DNA of 64,000 bases, taken from NCBI GenBank assembly GCA_036971615.1, contig JAYKKR010000003.1, positions 558,001-622,000 of the forward strand, given 5' to 3'. Shown here in pieces: positions 53,301 through 64,000 of this stretch. Made by a program: the position numbers and the translations under genes. Position 1 is the stretch's first letter. Each line of letters begins with the position of its first letter. The DNA comes from Amyloporia xantha (lineage: Eukaryota > Basidiomycota > Agaricomycetes > Polyporales > Adustoporiaceae). Below the pieces are notes generated by a model. The model worked only from the letters and a program-made list of their open reading frames with translations. It was not told where the DNA came from and did no database searches.

Positions 53301-53357
53301 CACATCTGAGCGTTCAGCATATCCATCCACGCGTTCTCGATCTACCGTTCTGTGAGC
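50353..53357. other. Long intergenic region with inverted-repeat element
   Basis: No gene that I can support over about 3 kb. Frames at 50719-51199 overlap in three phases and show no family marks. From 52003 to 52909 lies an inverted-repeat element, listed separately. The promoter of the GMC gene is at the right edge. Confidence 0.45.
52003..52909. mobile_element. Inverted-repeat (fold-back-like) element 1
   Basis: The left end (AGGACCCCGGCGAACC, then AGCTTTGATCCC, from 52010) returns as reverse complement at the right end (GGGATCAAAGCT, then GGTTTGCCGGGGTCCT, to about 52901). ATTTTCGGACC words recur on both arms. The arms are imperfect over roughly 100 bp and flank about 650 bp without a transposase-like frame. 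A non-autonomous fold-back element or MITE-like repeat fits best. The style of the arms (GGACCCC with A-runs) resembles element 2 at 63200-63953. Confidence 0.55.
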
Positions 53358-53366
53358 TATATAAAA
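53358..53366 (+). promoter_or_regulatory. TATA box of the GMC oxidoreductase gene
   Basis: TATATAAAA lies 64 bp upstream of the ATG at 53422, the only such word in the nearby upstream sequence. Confidence 0.55.
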
Positions 53367-53421
53367 CCAGACTGACATTCTTAAGTTTGTGCGCGATCAG
53401 CGACCAGCGCGGGTAACGACC

Positions 53422-56409
53422 ATGGAACAAAACCTAGCTTCCATTCACGACATCTCCGGAAAGAGCTTCGATTTTATTATTATCGGTGAGAAGACTGGGT
53501 CGTACCGTGCGTTAACATTGCTTATCGGCCGATATTTATATCAGGTGGCGGTGTAAGGCTGTACTTATACATCCGGGTTTAGCTACGGTTCTTACTCCAT
53601 TCTTTGTAGACGGCTGGCCTAGTTCTGGCCAATAGGGTCAGTGAGAACCCTGCCGTATCAGTCGCCGTGCTTGAGGCGGGGAAGGCACATTTCAATGATC
53701 CACTCATCGGTGAGTCGGCATACGACCAGTGTCGTTGACTCGCTGCTATAGCATTCATGGCGAGCAGAAAAGCCCGATGCTTGGCTACAACAAATGATGA
53801 ATCCCGAGTACGACTGGGGATTCTCGACTGTACTGCAGGCCCATGCGGGAAATGCAGCCGTTCCCTGGAGCAGGTGCGTCTGCCAGGGTATGTATGAGGC
53901 ACGAATGATAACTGTGAGCGAAATTGCTGTGCAGAGGGAAAGGACTGGGCGGAAGTTCCGCAATGAATCTTCTGGGCTGGACGAGACCGCAGCGCGAAGA
54001 CATCGACGGTATGCCAACATCATCAAGCCCTACTCACATACTGAAAGCGCGTCAGCGTTCGAGAAACTCGGAAACCCAGGATGGAACTTCGAGCGGTTCT
54101 ACGAATATTCGAAGAAGACGGAGAAGTGAATCAGGAAACCCCCGTTTCTTACATATTCATTCGCTGACTGAGAAGGACAGATTGTATCCTCCCAAACTGC
54201 CGGGCCGAAACGGATATCAAAATTTGTATCGTGTAGATTCTGCCGGTACCGATGGTGATTTTTAGGCCGTGAGGTCACGCTTGACGTTCGATTAACAGGC
54301 ATATTTAGGACCGATTCCAATCTCTTTTGCCCATACGAGCTCGGGGGCAGAATTCCCGTTCCAGAAGGTAGAATTGTGGCTCGTATCGGCCAAATGAGGG
54401 ATGAATCATGTTGCACACACAGAGTCTCGAGAGTCATGGCGTTAGCATTGTCAGCGACAGCGTCAGTCTTCATTGACCATCGCAACCGCTCGCTGGAGAC
54501 ACTGACAATGATTATTGGCACAGTTGGGCGGAGACGTACGTAGCTGCCTCAAAGGCTACCGTCATTGTCTGATGAAAGAAACATCAGACTCTAGGGACTT
54601 CAAAGTTGATCTCTACGATCGATCCGGAGACCGGAACCAGAACCTATGCTGCATCTGTAGGGCACCGTTTCATATAAGCGATAGCTTGTAACTGACAGCC
54701 TTGCCATACGAAGCAATATCTTGCTCCTGTGATTGGAAGGCCCAATCTGAAGGTCCTATGCGAAGCGTTCGTCACAAGGATCATCACTCGCACGGAAGAC
54801 GGCCTTGTTGTCGCCAGTGGCGTAGAGTTCGAATATGGGGGCGAGACACACATGGTAGACGCTGCAAGGGAGGTTATCTTGTCTGCAGGGTAAGAGCGCT
54901 TAGAAGTTGGCTTGGGTGCCGCATAATTCGTCTCCCCTAGGACGATCAAGTCACCCAACATCCTTGAACTCAGCGGAATTGGGGATCGCGAAATCCTGCA
55001 GCCGCTTGGTATTTCTGTCAAGAAGCACCTTCCGTCTGTAGGGACCAACGTCCAAGAGCACCTAACGATGACAGGGCTGGTATTTGGTGCGTATTTCGCG
55101 CCAGCGATACGAGCTCGTCGCTGATTGCCTGAAAGAGATGCGCGATGGGTACAACATCGCTACAAGTGGTCTCATGAGAGACCCTGACTTTCAGTCAAAG
55201 TTGAAGGAAGCATAGTACGTCTGTGCAAACGCGTCAGCCTTTGCCACTCCTCTAAGAGCATGTTCGTTCATTAGCACTGATGTGGAAGGTTCTCTGTCGC
55301 TGGTCTGGACGGGGATCACATTCGCCCCTTTGCAGACGGTGTCTGACAAGGCCGCCTCATTCATTGATAAACGGAGCGCGCGATTGGCCAAGGAGGATAG
55401 GGAATTACCACATGGCCTTAAGGAACAATACGAGATCCAGCTTCAACTGTTGAAGGATAGCAAGGTTCCAGACATCGAGATCATGGTATTTCCGTTCTCG
55501 TTCTCGCCCGATGGTGAATCCTTTCGTCGGTTCACGAGAGTGATCACTCACCTGAGTCTTATTTGATAGTGGCCACGAAGCCATACATCGCCCTACCCCC
55601 AGTTTTAAGTCACCCCTTCTCGCGTGGGACTATCGTACGCACCTATATTTATTCTCGGTTTTCACTCACTGAGCATGTGAGCCACGCTGTCTTCCCAGCA
55701 CATCAACTCTGCCGATCCCAAGGCGCTTCCAACCATTGATCCGCACTATTTGGAGGAAGATATTGACGTAGATATCCTGGTGGAAGCGTTCAAGTTCGCC
55801 AGAAAGGTCGCACATACCGGGCCTTTTAATGATCTCACGGTTGCTGAGGTGATTCCGGGACCGAACGTTACTGAGGACGACCAGATTAGCGGTAAGCCGA
55901 ACCTGATAGTTTTCCCGGGCGAATTGTTTATCATTCCGGTTCTTAGAGCATATCAAGAAGTATTTGGGAACCACCTGGCGTCAGTAATAGTGTCGAGATG
56001 TGGTATATGCGGTGCCCTCTACTCACTGTGAATCTCCAGACACGGTCGGGTCGTTGTCCATGCTGCCGGAGGATAAGAGCGGAGTCGTAGATCCCAAGCT
56101 CAAGGTTGGAACCGGTCTTACTGCTGGTGTGATACGTCTTCTCAGCATGACTGTAGGTGTATGGTACCAAGAACATCCGCGTCGTCGATTTGTCGGTTGT
56201 TCCGTTGCAGGTTTCTGCTCATACACAGGGTATGTCCAGCTTCAAATCCCCTTCGTGTCCTGTTTACTTATTTGAGTACATAAGCTCTGGTTTATGGTAT
56301 TGCAGAACTCGGTTTGTGATCTGCATTGCCTGATATCGATATTACTCATCTATATTCCCCAACTCTAATTTCAGGCGCAGACATCATTAAACAGGAATAT
56401 GGTTTGTGA
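53422..56409 (+). CDS. GMC oxidoreductase, aryl-alcohol-oxidase-like, 22 exons
   Basis: FAD enzyme of the glucose-methanol-choline family, closest in style to basidiomycete aryl-alcohol oxidases (CAZy AA3). Exons: 53422-53485, 53545-53552, 53610-53709, 53768-53873, 53935-54008, 54056-54125, 54181-54254, 54309-54367, 54423-54461, 54524-54539, 54595-54656, 54699-54889, 54941-55086, 55136-55214, 55275-55513, 55570-55634, 55699-55891, 55947-55979, 56040-56104, 56157-56229, 56285-56311, 56375-56409; 605 residues in frame. Marks: FAD loop IIIGGGTAGLVLA, second motif GKGLGGSSAMN, SAGTIKSPNILELSGIG, catalytic pair in TTWHTVGS and SAHTQ, and GIAELGADIIK at the end. There is no signal peptide (MEQNLASIH), so it may be intracellular or a primary-alcohol type. 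The exons at 54423-54539 are the least sure. Confidence 0.9.
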
Positions 56410-56829
56410 TAGTATTTCCACGACTTGGGTTAACAAGCAATAGTCAATCTACAAGCTTTGTGATAGCTGCTGACGGAGCACGGTCATGTATCATTTATTG
56501 TTATAGGGATTTGTACTGTGTCTGCCGATGTGAATGCACAATACTCGCGTGATGTAAGCTGAAGCTCTTCAGCGAGAATTTCAAGGGCTCGGAAAGCACG
56601 CAATCATCGTAAATCAATGCACGGAACATACTTGTAATAGCACCCACCGAGCGTTTACTGATATTTGATAGAGCAATCTTATTTCACGCTAGCACGTCGA
56701 GATACTAGCCCTGTACTAATACGTGATAACATGAGCTCAAGAATATCTACCTCAATGATAGGCATGGTTCTCGCACACGAAGGGCAGGCACCTTTGTCAG
56801 ACCATAAGAGACGGCACAGACGCTTATAT
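56410..56829. other. Convergent 3' spacer
   Basis: About 420 bp between convergent gene ends. AT-rich; no frame of note. Confidence 0.45.
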
Positions 56830-57940
56830 TCACAGGACTAACACGACTATTTCAAGAGCTCGAATGCTCCGCCTGATCATATCAGGTTCAGTTCCAAATA
56901 CTCGGATTGGGATGTTCAGCTGGCTTACCGTCACTCGGCGTACGAAGTCCAGCAACGCAAGCACGCATTCTTCTTGTTTGTCGTAGAACAGTGCATGTCC
57001 GCCTCCCTCAATCATGTGAGCTTCTAAATTCTTGAAGGGTGCAGTCAGCTCACGGACAACGGCGTCGCCCATTACTTGAGAATCCGCGGTCCCATTCAAA
57101 ACCAGCATAGGCAGGCCTGCGCGTCCCGCTTCAAAGAACTTCTCTGGATCTTGAGGGCGCGAAGTGATGCATTTGCTCACTTCCGGCGGCTGCAGGCTTG
57201 CTTGTCCGACCCACGCCATTTTCAGATTGAAGTCAACACCGGCAGGATCAGCGAAGACTGAGTCTACGAATGCGACTTTTGTCCGAGCGCTCAGCGCGCT
57301 GTCGTTCGCATTCATCAAGCCTGGGAGAAACCCGAGAACGATAGACGTTCCAATGGTCTGCATGATGGGGCCCACATAAGGCAATGGGGCAATATAGACC
57401 AGTCCTGAGAAGGGGTGAGGATGCATGTTTGCACAGACATCCGTGACAACAGTCGCTAATAGTCAAGTCAGCAGAGCATAGATATAGTGAAAGTAGTGTC
57501 ACTTTACCTCCATAGCTCCTGCTCGGAGAAACACAGTAAGCGATATCGAGTAAGTAGACATGTGTACACACTCACCACGCAAGATGTACCACCTTTTTCA
57601 ATCCAAATGCTCGTAAGACAGCAACGTAGTCATCCGCATACAGAGAAGAGGAATAACTCTCCATGGTGCTGGGCATTCCACTCCTCCCATGGCCACGCAG
57701 ATCATATCGGACCTGGCATGTTACATGTAAGCTTGTCTTCGTCCTGTGAAATGGGGTACTTACCAGATAAAGTGCGTCTAGCAAGCGTTTGTCTGAGAAG
57801 AGATTATCGAATGTCGCCGAACATAGGGTCATTCCATGTGCGAGAATGACAGCTGGTTTAGTAGGATCACCAATAGCCTCGGCATAGATAGATGTCCCAT
57901 CGCTGGACTGTAGAATGTTGACAACGGGGCTGAAAGTCAT
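56830..57940 (-). CDS. Alpha/beta hydrolase 1 with 11-nt nucleophile exon
   Basis: Small cytosolic-type alpha/beta hydrolase of 316 residues; substrate unknown (the fold is shared by epoxide hydrolases, haloperoxidases and esterases). Exons: 57940-57764, 57712-57576, 57518-57508, 57455-56830. Marks in order: LQSSDGTSIYAEAIGDP; the oxyanion segment ILAHGMTL; YDLRGHGRSGMP; the nucleophile elbow AWSYGATV, whose Ser lies on the 11-nt exon; the acid in LNGTADSQV; and the catalytic His in GGGHALF. The start at 57940 (MTFSPVV) is chosen because it matches the paralog at 61624; an upstream in-frame ATG is at 57970. The last residues after RRVTVSQ differ from the paralog, and a GTAAGC donor-like word there could mark a further intron. 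Paralog: 60535-61624. Confidence 0.88.
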
Positions 57941-60534
57941 AGCGGGATGGTGTAAGCAAGGCAGCGACAACCAGTCTCAAATACCTACATTTCGACTGTC
58001 TGATATATACAAAAATGTGCATTATGGAGAGTTCGCAACTGGACGCGGACGATGCGTGGAACACCGCAATGGCGTGATGTTGAGACACGTCTCAAGCACT
58101 GCCCTGGCGGTCTGTCAGCCCAGACCGCTCAACTCGGCAAGACGTGGTAGCTCGGCCCTCGAGGGTGCAGTTTTGAAGATTCACGAACGCATGCTGTCCG
58201 TTTCTGTTCTTCCGTAGCAAGAGTCTGCAACGCCCGGGAATCCCAGCCCCCGGGCTGATGCCCAGATATCCTTTGAAAAAGAGAGAATATATTATGAAGT
58301 AACATTGGATTCACGTAAAAGACTTTCCAATGCACACGCTCGTGGTGACAGAAGTTCGCTTGAGTCCACCTCGTGCATTGTAATAAATCAACCTCTGCAA
58401 AAGAATAAGAAGGAACAATAACGGTACCTACATCAGGGTGTTGGCTTGCGCGCGATCCTTGCTGTAGGTCAACATTAGCGGTCAACGGAATGTCCCGAGA
58501 ACAGCGCCCACTAGTAAATCGAACATCACTGCTATAAATGGAGTCCGGGTGACTGTGACCCAGTAGCCCATCAGAAGTCATCGCATACGGACCCTCTCCT
58601 ATGGGCGCGAATCCGAGACATGAGCGATAGGCAACCAGGGCTTCCTGTAGGTCTTCCAACACGTAGTAGATATGCTCGTGCTCGAGCTAATCACAATGGT
58701 GCACGCCCGATGGAACAGGCGTTGTCCCTGCGGCCTTCTGAGCGTAAACAACTTTAAACTTTGCTGCTATTAACATCTCCTGCGCAGGCCTTCCTTGCAT
58801 AGGTTTGATGAATATGGGGTCAGGCACAAATGTGAGCCAAGTAGAGGAGGAATCGTCGCGGTTTTTTATCTGATCAGTGGATGATTCTCTGGGACTTCCA
58901 AGCATCGACTTACAGGTGTTTAGATCAAGAGATATAAACATGCGACAGCTTAACGGTGGCTTACTAAAGATATAGTGCTTCCAGACGGACCGGACAGTCG
59001 CGGCTGAGGTCCAAGACGATGATCAGAGACGAACATTCCAAGTTGGGTGATGCGTGAGGCACACGGAGGCGATGCCTTAGAGAATGAGGGGACCCGAGCA
59101 GCGTGTTTTGCCTGTTGCCCTCGACGGTATGCATCCGATTACTGATTACTGTATGCTGAGCCTTCCTCCCCTATAATGTGTATATTAGCCACTATCTGGT
59201 TCTCTAAACCATTCAGTAGATGGTAGTATCAAGATCTCCTAGAGCCCTACGAAGCGAACCGCTGGCAGATATCCTTGGAGGGGGCGCATGTAGACTTTGC
59301 AGTGCCTGTCCAGCACTCTTGGCCCTAGCAGGAAACCACGAACTGTGCGCTAGCCGAACGTGAAATGGCTGAGTCATCTGATTTGGAAGAGCAAGGGTCT
59401 GACGATATTGTCGTAGGGCGGAGGCCGACGCCTCTTATCACTTCGCCGATGGGAGTCAGCAGTAGAGTCCGTTGTGCAGCCGAAAGGAAACAGTACTGAC
59501 ATGTGCTGTCAAATGTGTGAACCAGCAACAATGGTCATATCGCAAAGTATGAGAGAGTCAGATGCCGGCGAATGAAACGTCCGACTGCCAGTGCAGCGGC
59601 GGGCACTCTTCAGGACATGGACTTGAGGACTTGGCAACGGTCTAGAGCCAGTTTCGAATACGACTTTTGTGACTGCACAGCCTGAGCACGCCAAAGAAAC
59701 GTGTGAAACAGGGTCACTGTGGACGCGTGTACCGAGTCCGCCAGGATTTGTCCGTTCGAAACAGGGATTGCAGAAGAACGGGAAAATGTATGGACATCGC
59801 AGAGTCGGACGGTGGGTGACTTGTACACACTCTATAATGGTAGTCAGATCGTGGTACTCACCAAAATGCGAGGACTTTCAGCCTGACGCGCTATTTCCTC
59901 ACTTCGGAGAGCGTGGACGCGGTGAATTTCGTGACTGGATCTGTTTCCCCTTTCCTACTCACATACCAGTCAGCAGAGAATACACCCGGAAATGTCAGTA
60001 CCAGTCGACTTTTCCATGCGACTTGCATGCCAGCAAACCCGTTTCCACGTGATTATTTGAACGCAGCATTATAAAACTGATAGAAGGGACGAGAAATATA
60101 GGCAAAATAAAGGCATGATGGCACACTGCATTTTCAATTCACCTAGACTCTAGGAGGGAGGAATCAGGACACAGACTGAGACTCTAGACGACGACACGAA
60201 TCTGACGCGGTACACGTGACGCTTCTGCACGACGAGCGCTACGTCGAGCTCATAGACTTTCTTCAACTGGCAGTGTTGTAGTGACTTCCGCACCGCGCGG
60301 GTCGAACTAACAGTCTACAGACAACGTGTTTAATACCGTGTTCTGGGAATAGGCACCGAAACTATATCAACAGTCATTATCGCGTTTATTTCACTTTAAC
60401 GATCTAATAATACCCGCACAATACTCATAGACCAATCTTGAGAAACAGCCTTTCCTTGAGGCAACGGTCATGTTTCCAGCCACATATACAAGTACAATTT
60501 TACATATGCAGGAGCTAACCTACTCACAGTTGGC
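57941..60534. other. Intergenic region between hydrolase paralogs, possible small gene
   Basis: Mostly without recognisable genes. Minus-strand frames at 58687-58941 (ending PVPSGVHHCD) and 58129-58662 follow each other and could be pieces of one gene starting MFISLDLN at 58941, with a GTAAGT donor near 58913. No family is recognised and no full model closes. The rest (59000-60500) shows overlapping short frames only. Confidence 0.35.
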
Positions 60535-61624
60535 TTATGTGCTTCGAATCTTGTGTCTTACATGATCAACATCAGTCTTCGGTCCCCGACCTGAAATGGC
60601 GACTTCGCTCACCGTTACCCGACCAACAAATGCCAGTAACGCATCAACACACTCTTCCTGGTGGTCGTGGAACAGTGCATGGTTACCTCCCTCGATCATG
60701 TGCACGTCCAAGTTCTGGAAGTACGGACTCAATTCCCGGTCAACGACATCGCCCATGACAACGGAATCTGCGGTCCCGTTGAGTAGAAGCATAGGCAGGC
60801 CCGCCCGTCCCGCTTCCAAGAAGTTCTCTGGGTCCTGGACTCGCGAAAGAATACATTGGGCCGATTCTGGTGGCTGCATGACCGTTTGTCCGACCCAGGA
60901 CATTTTCAGATTGAAGTCCACGCGCACCGGGTCTGCGAAGAAGGAGTTTACGAATGTCACTTTCGCACGGACATGTTGCACGGCGTCAGTGGACATCATG
61001 GCGGGCAGCAGGTCGAGGGTGTCGGGTGTGCCGACCCTTCGCAAGATTGAGCCCATGTGCGGCAAAGGCGCGACATAGACTAGTCCGGAGAAGGGGTGGG
61101 GGTGCATGTGTGCACAGACATCCGCGACGACGGTTGCTGAAAACAATGTCAACATGACTTACAGCATGGCACGCTCATCCGCGACGTACCACCGTAGCTC
61201 CTGGAAAACGAAGTAATGAGTGTGACGAGCAGGTAGGTTGGTATGTGTATAAACTCACCAAGCGAAGTGGACTACCTTTTTCAGTCCGAATGCTCGCATG
61301 ACCGTAGCGTAGTCATCGGCATACAGAGAGGAGTGATGGCCTTCAGCGGTGCTAGGCATTCCGCTTCGTCCGTGGCCTCGCAAATCATAACGGACCTGAC
61401 GTGTCGTGTGTGAAGCTGGCACATATGCGATGTAACACGGAACTCACAAGGTAAAGCGCTTCTAGCAATCGCTCGTGGAAGAAAATATTATCGAACGTCG
61501 CCGAGGTCAGGGCGAATCCGTGCATAAGAACGACAGCAGGATGACGAGGGTCGCCAATAGCTTCTGCATAAATGGCTGTCCCGTCGCTAGACTGCAGAAT
61601 TTTGACTATCGGGCTCAACGCCAT
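60535..61624 (-). CDS. Alpha/beta hydrolase 2 with 11-nt nucleophile exon
   Basis: Paralog of the hydrolase at 56830-57940, same strand; 308 residues in exons 61624-61448, 61395-61259, 61200-61190, 61136-60535. The first three exons have exactly the same lengths as in the paralog (177, 137, 11 nt). Marks: LQSSDGTAIYAEAIGDP, VLMHGFAL, YDLRGHGRSGMP, FAWSYGATV with the Ser on the 11-nt exon, LNGTADSVV and GGNHALFHD. The acid and His of the triad are present, so both paralogs should be active. The C-terminal tail is longer and basic after VGRVTVSE. The frame is open upstream of 61624, but the start there matches the paralog. Substrate unknown. Confidence 0.88.
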
Positions 61625-63199
61625 GGTGGGGGTATTGTGAGGACGACAGTGACTAAATCTTGCGTATTTATCGTCCTGCTGTTGACAAATACATGAAACA
61701 GGAGACGTTGAATACGAAAATGACGGGGTACAGAGCGCGCACATTACTTAAGTTACGGATCACCTTCTGCGGCTTGCTCTTCGACATAGTGGCGCATAGC
61801 TTGTGGTGATGCTGACACATCATAATCCTGAGGTTTTGACTCTTCGAGGCCCCGAGATGCCTTTATATGTCAAGCTATGCGCGTATTTCAAAGTGGACAA
61901 TCCTCGGCATCCTGCATCTTTCGGTATGCCGAACGGACCTAGCATGCACCAAAATCAACCAGATCCAAGCAAAGAGCGAAAAAAGACAGGAACGGAGCTA
62001 TACCATGATACTGGTAATTTTCTCGTTCCACAGGGCAAGTTCCGATGCGATTGGCTAAAGAAATATTGCAACTATACGATCCACAGGGCGGGCAAGCAGC
62101 AACACTGTAGATGAAGCCGGGGGAAGCTCTCCCGGATCAGCCACTAGCTGGAAAAAGTGAATTGTTCAGGATGGGCGCATATTTGAGACAGTAGTGGGGA
62201 CGAAAATAAACCAGATTGTGACAATTAGAGGTAGCGCAGCGGTCGTCAGGATCATACGCACTCGACAAGACAGGCGTCACCAGAAGGCGTCTTCAAGCTA
62301 TTAACATTCCAATCGCACCGTGCATCAAAACGGGCGCCTCATTATCGTCGCGCTCATTTCTGCAAAAAATGCAAGCCGCTCAGTGTATGGCGCATGCACT
62401 CTCGAGCTTTTGAACGGAGCGCTCGAAAAACGAACATAAGCGTTGCAATTTTCTAGATCGGATGTTAACAGAGATGGGCCCATATTTCCTAGCAGGCGAT
62501 GTGTATCCGTATCAGCAGATATCATTGATCAATACCTGTTGACGCGAAGAACACATACTGAGATGGAGGACCAGAATGTTCATTAGTGTGGGATAGGCGG
62601 GCAGAATTCTGCACGGTCTATACATCTTGGATTTCTTGTAAAGGAGCTGCTTAACGTGTGAAAAATAAGGGGAATGGATTTATAATCGAGTCTCAAATTG
62701 CGGGAGGTGAATAGACAGTGTGTGCAGTCATATTCCGGTGATGTAGGCATCTTCCCATAGGAAGAATCACTGCATTTAGCACTTCTCGTAGGCATGACAA
62801 TAAACAGCCAGTGGAAGAGATCGTCGGATTCGTGTTTGAGTAGTGTACTCGATGATTCGGACTGGATGTGCTACTAGTTACACTCCTAGAGCGTGTAACC
62901 GCCCATGCGCCGCAGACGCGACTGAGAATCGCCTCACATGACTTACCTTGGGAAGCCTTGGCGCTCTCAGTAGAGGTAGATTCCCTAGTCTTACACTTGT
63001 TTCCAAGCCTAAGCATGGCATTGACCGCATGATTAGCAGCTGCAAAGAAAGTCTATTGTAACAAAACTGTGGAGACTGCATGCCGCTATGCTATCCTTGT
63101 GCTGACTGCAGGATGCGCATCCATCTATCTTCAGTAAGACGCGTTTTCGGAGTTATGTAAGCAAATCGATCTCCCAAACGCGCCTGTAAATCTCAAAGC
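61625..63199. other. Intergenic region, no gene recognised
   Basis: Contains the promoter of hydrolase 2 and short frames only, for example plus strand 61803-62114 (103 codons, Lys/His/Pro-rich, no family). No repeat is apparent before 63200. Confidence 0.4.
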
Positions 63200-63953
63200 G
63201 ACGCGTCAGGACCCCCGAAAATCCCCTAAGAGGTCCGATCCCGGACCCCCAAAAAAGGGCCCTCCAGGAGCGAAATGTTCGATCCAAATTTGTCCAAATC
63301 CCCAAAATTGGGCCTCGAAAACTGGAAATGTTGCATGCCTAAGACCCCCAAAAACCTGGCATCTCGAGGGAGGTTCGGTCCCGGCACCCCCAAAAATCGC
63401 GTTGTCCGATGAGTCGGCGACTTAAGCATGACTGTCCCGGAGTCTGGCCGTGCATATAATAGAACCGAACGACTATTTTCGGCCATACTATGCTGTACCA
63501 TACATTCGGCACACCCTACATGTCGGCACTCGTGACCTGTGGCCAATCAGAGAGTCAGGTTTCACGCTTTCTCGCGGAATTTCATCACCTGATGCGCATT
63601 TTCGACCAGAAACTTTACCATGCAAGGGGCTGCCGACTTGTGGAGTGTGCCGAATGTATGGTAAAGCATAGTATGGGCCACGCAATACTGGTGTAGCAGA
63701 CCCCCATGGCTACCCTAAAAGGGAAAATACATCCGCGCACCAGCGAATGTCATCCATTTCTGATTAGTCAGCAACGGAGACTAGTCCGTGCTGTGGGCGC
63801 TTATTTGAAGTTCGATCCCCACAAACCCCCAAATTTGGCCCATTTTTTGGGACCTTAGATGCCAAATCCCCAAATTTGGCCCAAAGCGACCCCCAAAATT
63901 GGGCACCAGCGGGATCGGACCTCCTAGGGGATTTTCGGGGGTCCTGACGCGTC
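63200..63953. mobile_element. Nested inverted-repeat (fold-back) element 2
   Basis: Outer arms 63200-63242 and 63911-63953 are reverse complements at 42 of 43 positions, starting GACGCGTCAGGACCCCCG. Inner arms 63481-63528 and 63631-63679 form a second inverted pair around the same centre (about 63578), with ACCATACATTCGGCACAC on the left arm. Between the arm pairs are CCCCAAAATTGGG-type words on both sides. There is no transposase-like frame; the frames at 63450-63696 on both strands are mirror images of the palindrome. A non-autonomous fold-back or MITE-like element is likely. No clear flanking target duplication is seen. Confidence 0.7.
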
Positions 63954-64000
63954 TCCACCGTCTGGCCATGGAACAAGTCAGATATCCACAAGTTTATTCA

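Noticed and set aside
63450..63696. Overlapping coding frames on both strands
   Set aside because: The two peptides mirror each other because the DNA is an inverted repeat; this is palindrome, not coding signal.

Overview
The window looks like nuclear DNA of a filamentous basidiomycete, probably an Agaricomycete and possibly a polypore-like wood decayer. Genes on both strands are split by many 45-70 nt GT-AG introns, spacing is tight, and the gene content fits: a fused spermidine synthase-saccharopine reductase, aryl-alcohol-oxidase-type GMC oxidoreductase, cytochrome P450s, DUF6533 membrane proteins and F-box proteins. I rebuilt exons by hand. For twelve genes the exon phases close exactly; in four of these (MFS, BRF1, SPE3-LYS9, F-box 2) every junction also fits the family.

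Layout. 1-1802: 3' part of an MFS monocarboxylate-type transporter. 3201-5720: 16-exon secreted carboxylesterase. 6646-8407: DUF6533 membrane protein, first copy. 10160-12734: BRF1. 13408-15244 and 16717-18537: tandem F-box genes, the first with a frameshift. 20248-22859 (-) and 23092-26230 (+): farnesyltransferase beta and SPE3-LYS9, head to head. 26597-29109 (-): second carboxylesterase with the same 16-exon plan. 30777-39965 (-): three P450 copies (intact, one nonsense codon, ruined). 40933-42658: single-pass membrane protein. 43291-43866: truncated OST-alpha copy. 43868-47872: duplicated DUF6533 block. 48158-50352 (-): 17-exon OST-alpha/TMEM184-like gene. 52003-52909: inverted-repeat element. 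53422-56409: GMC oxidoreductase. 56830-57940 and 60535-61624 (-): paralogous alpha/beta hydrolases. 63200-63953: second inverted-repeat element.

Two themes stand out. First, local duplication at different ages: five families are present two or three times. One duplicated block sits inside a duplicated end of a neighbouring gene and carries the tail of a carboxylesterase with it. Second, micro-exons of 8-16 nt carry core motifs: the serine nucleophile of both alpha/beta hydrolases, part of the FAD-binding glycine loop of the GMC enzyme, the oxyanion-hole stretch of both carboxylesterases, and conserved OST-alpha motifs. Automatic gene callers are likely to lose these motifs.

The conserved housekeeping genes (BRF1, FTase beta, SPE3-LYS9) lie in the middle. 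The flanks hold accessory enzymes typical of detoxification or lignocellulose metabolism. I see no complete biosynthetic cluster, no CRISPR, no rRNA and no convincing tRNA.
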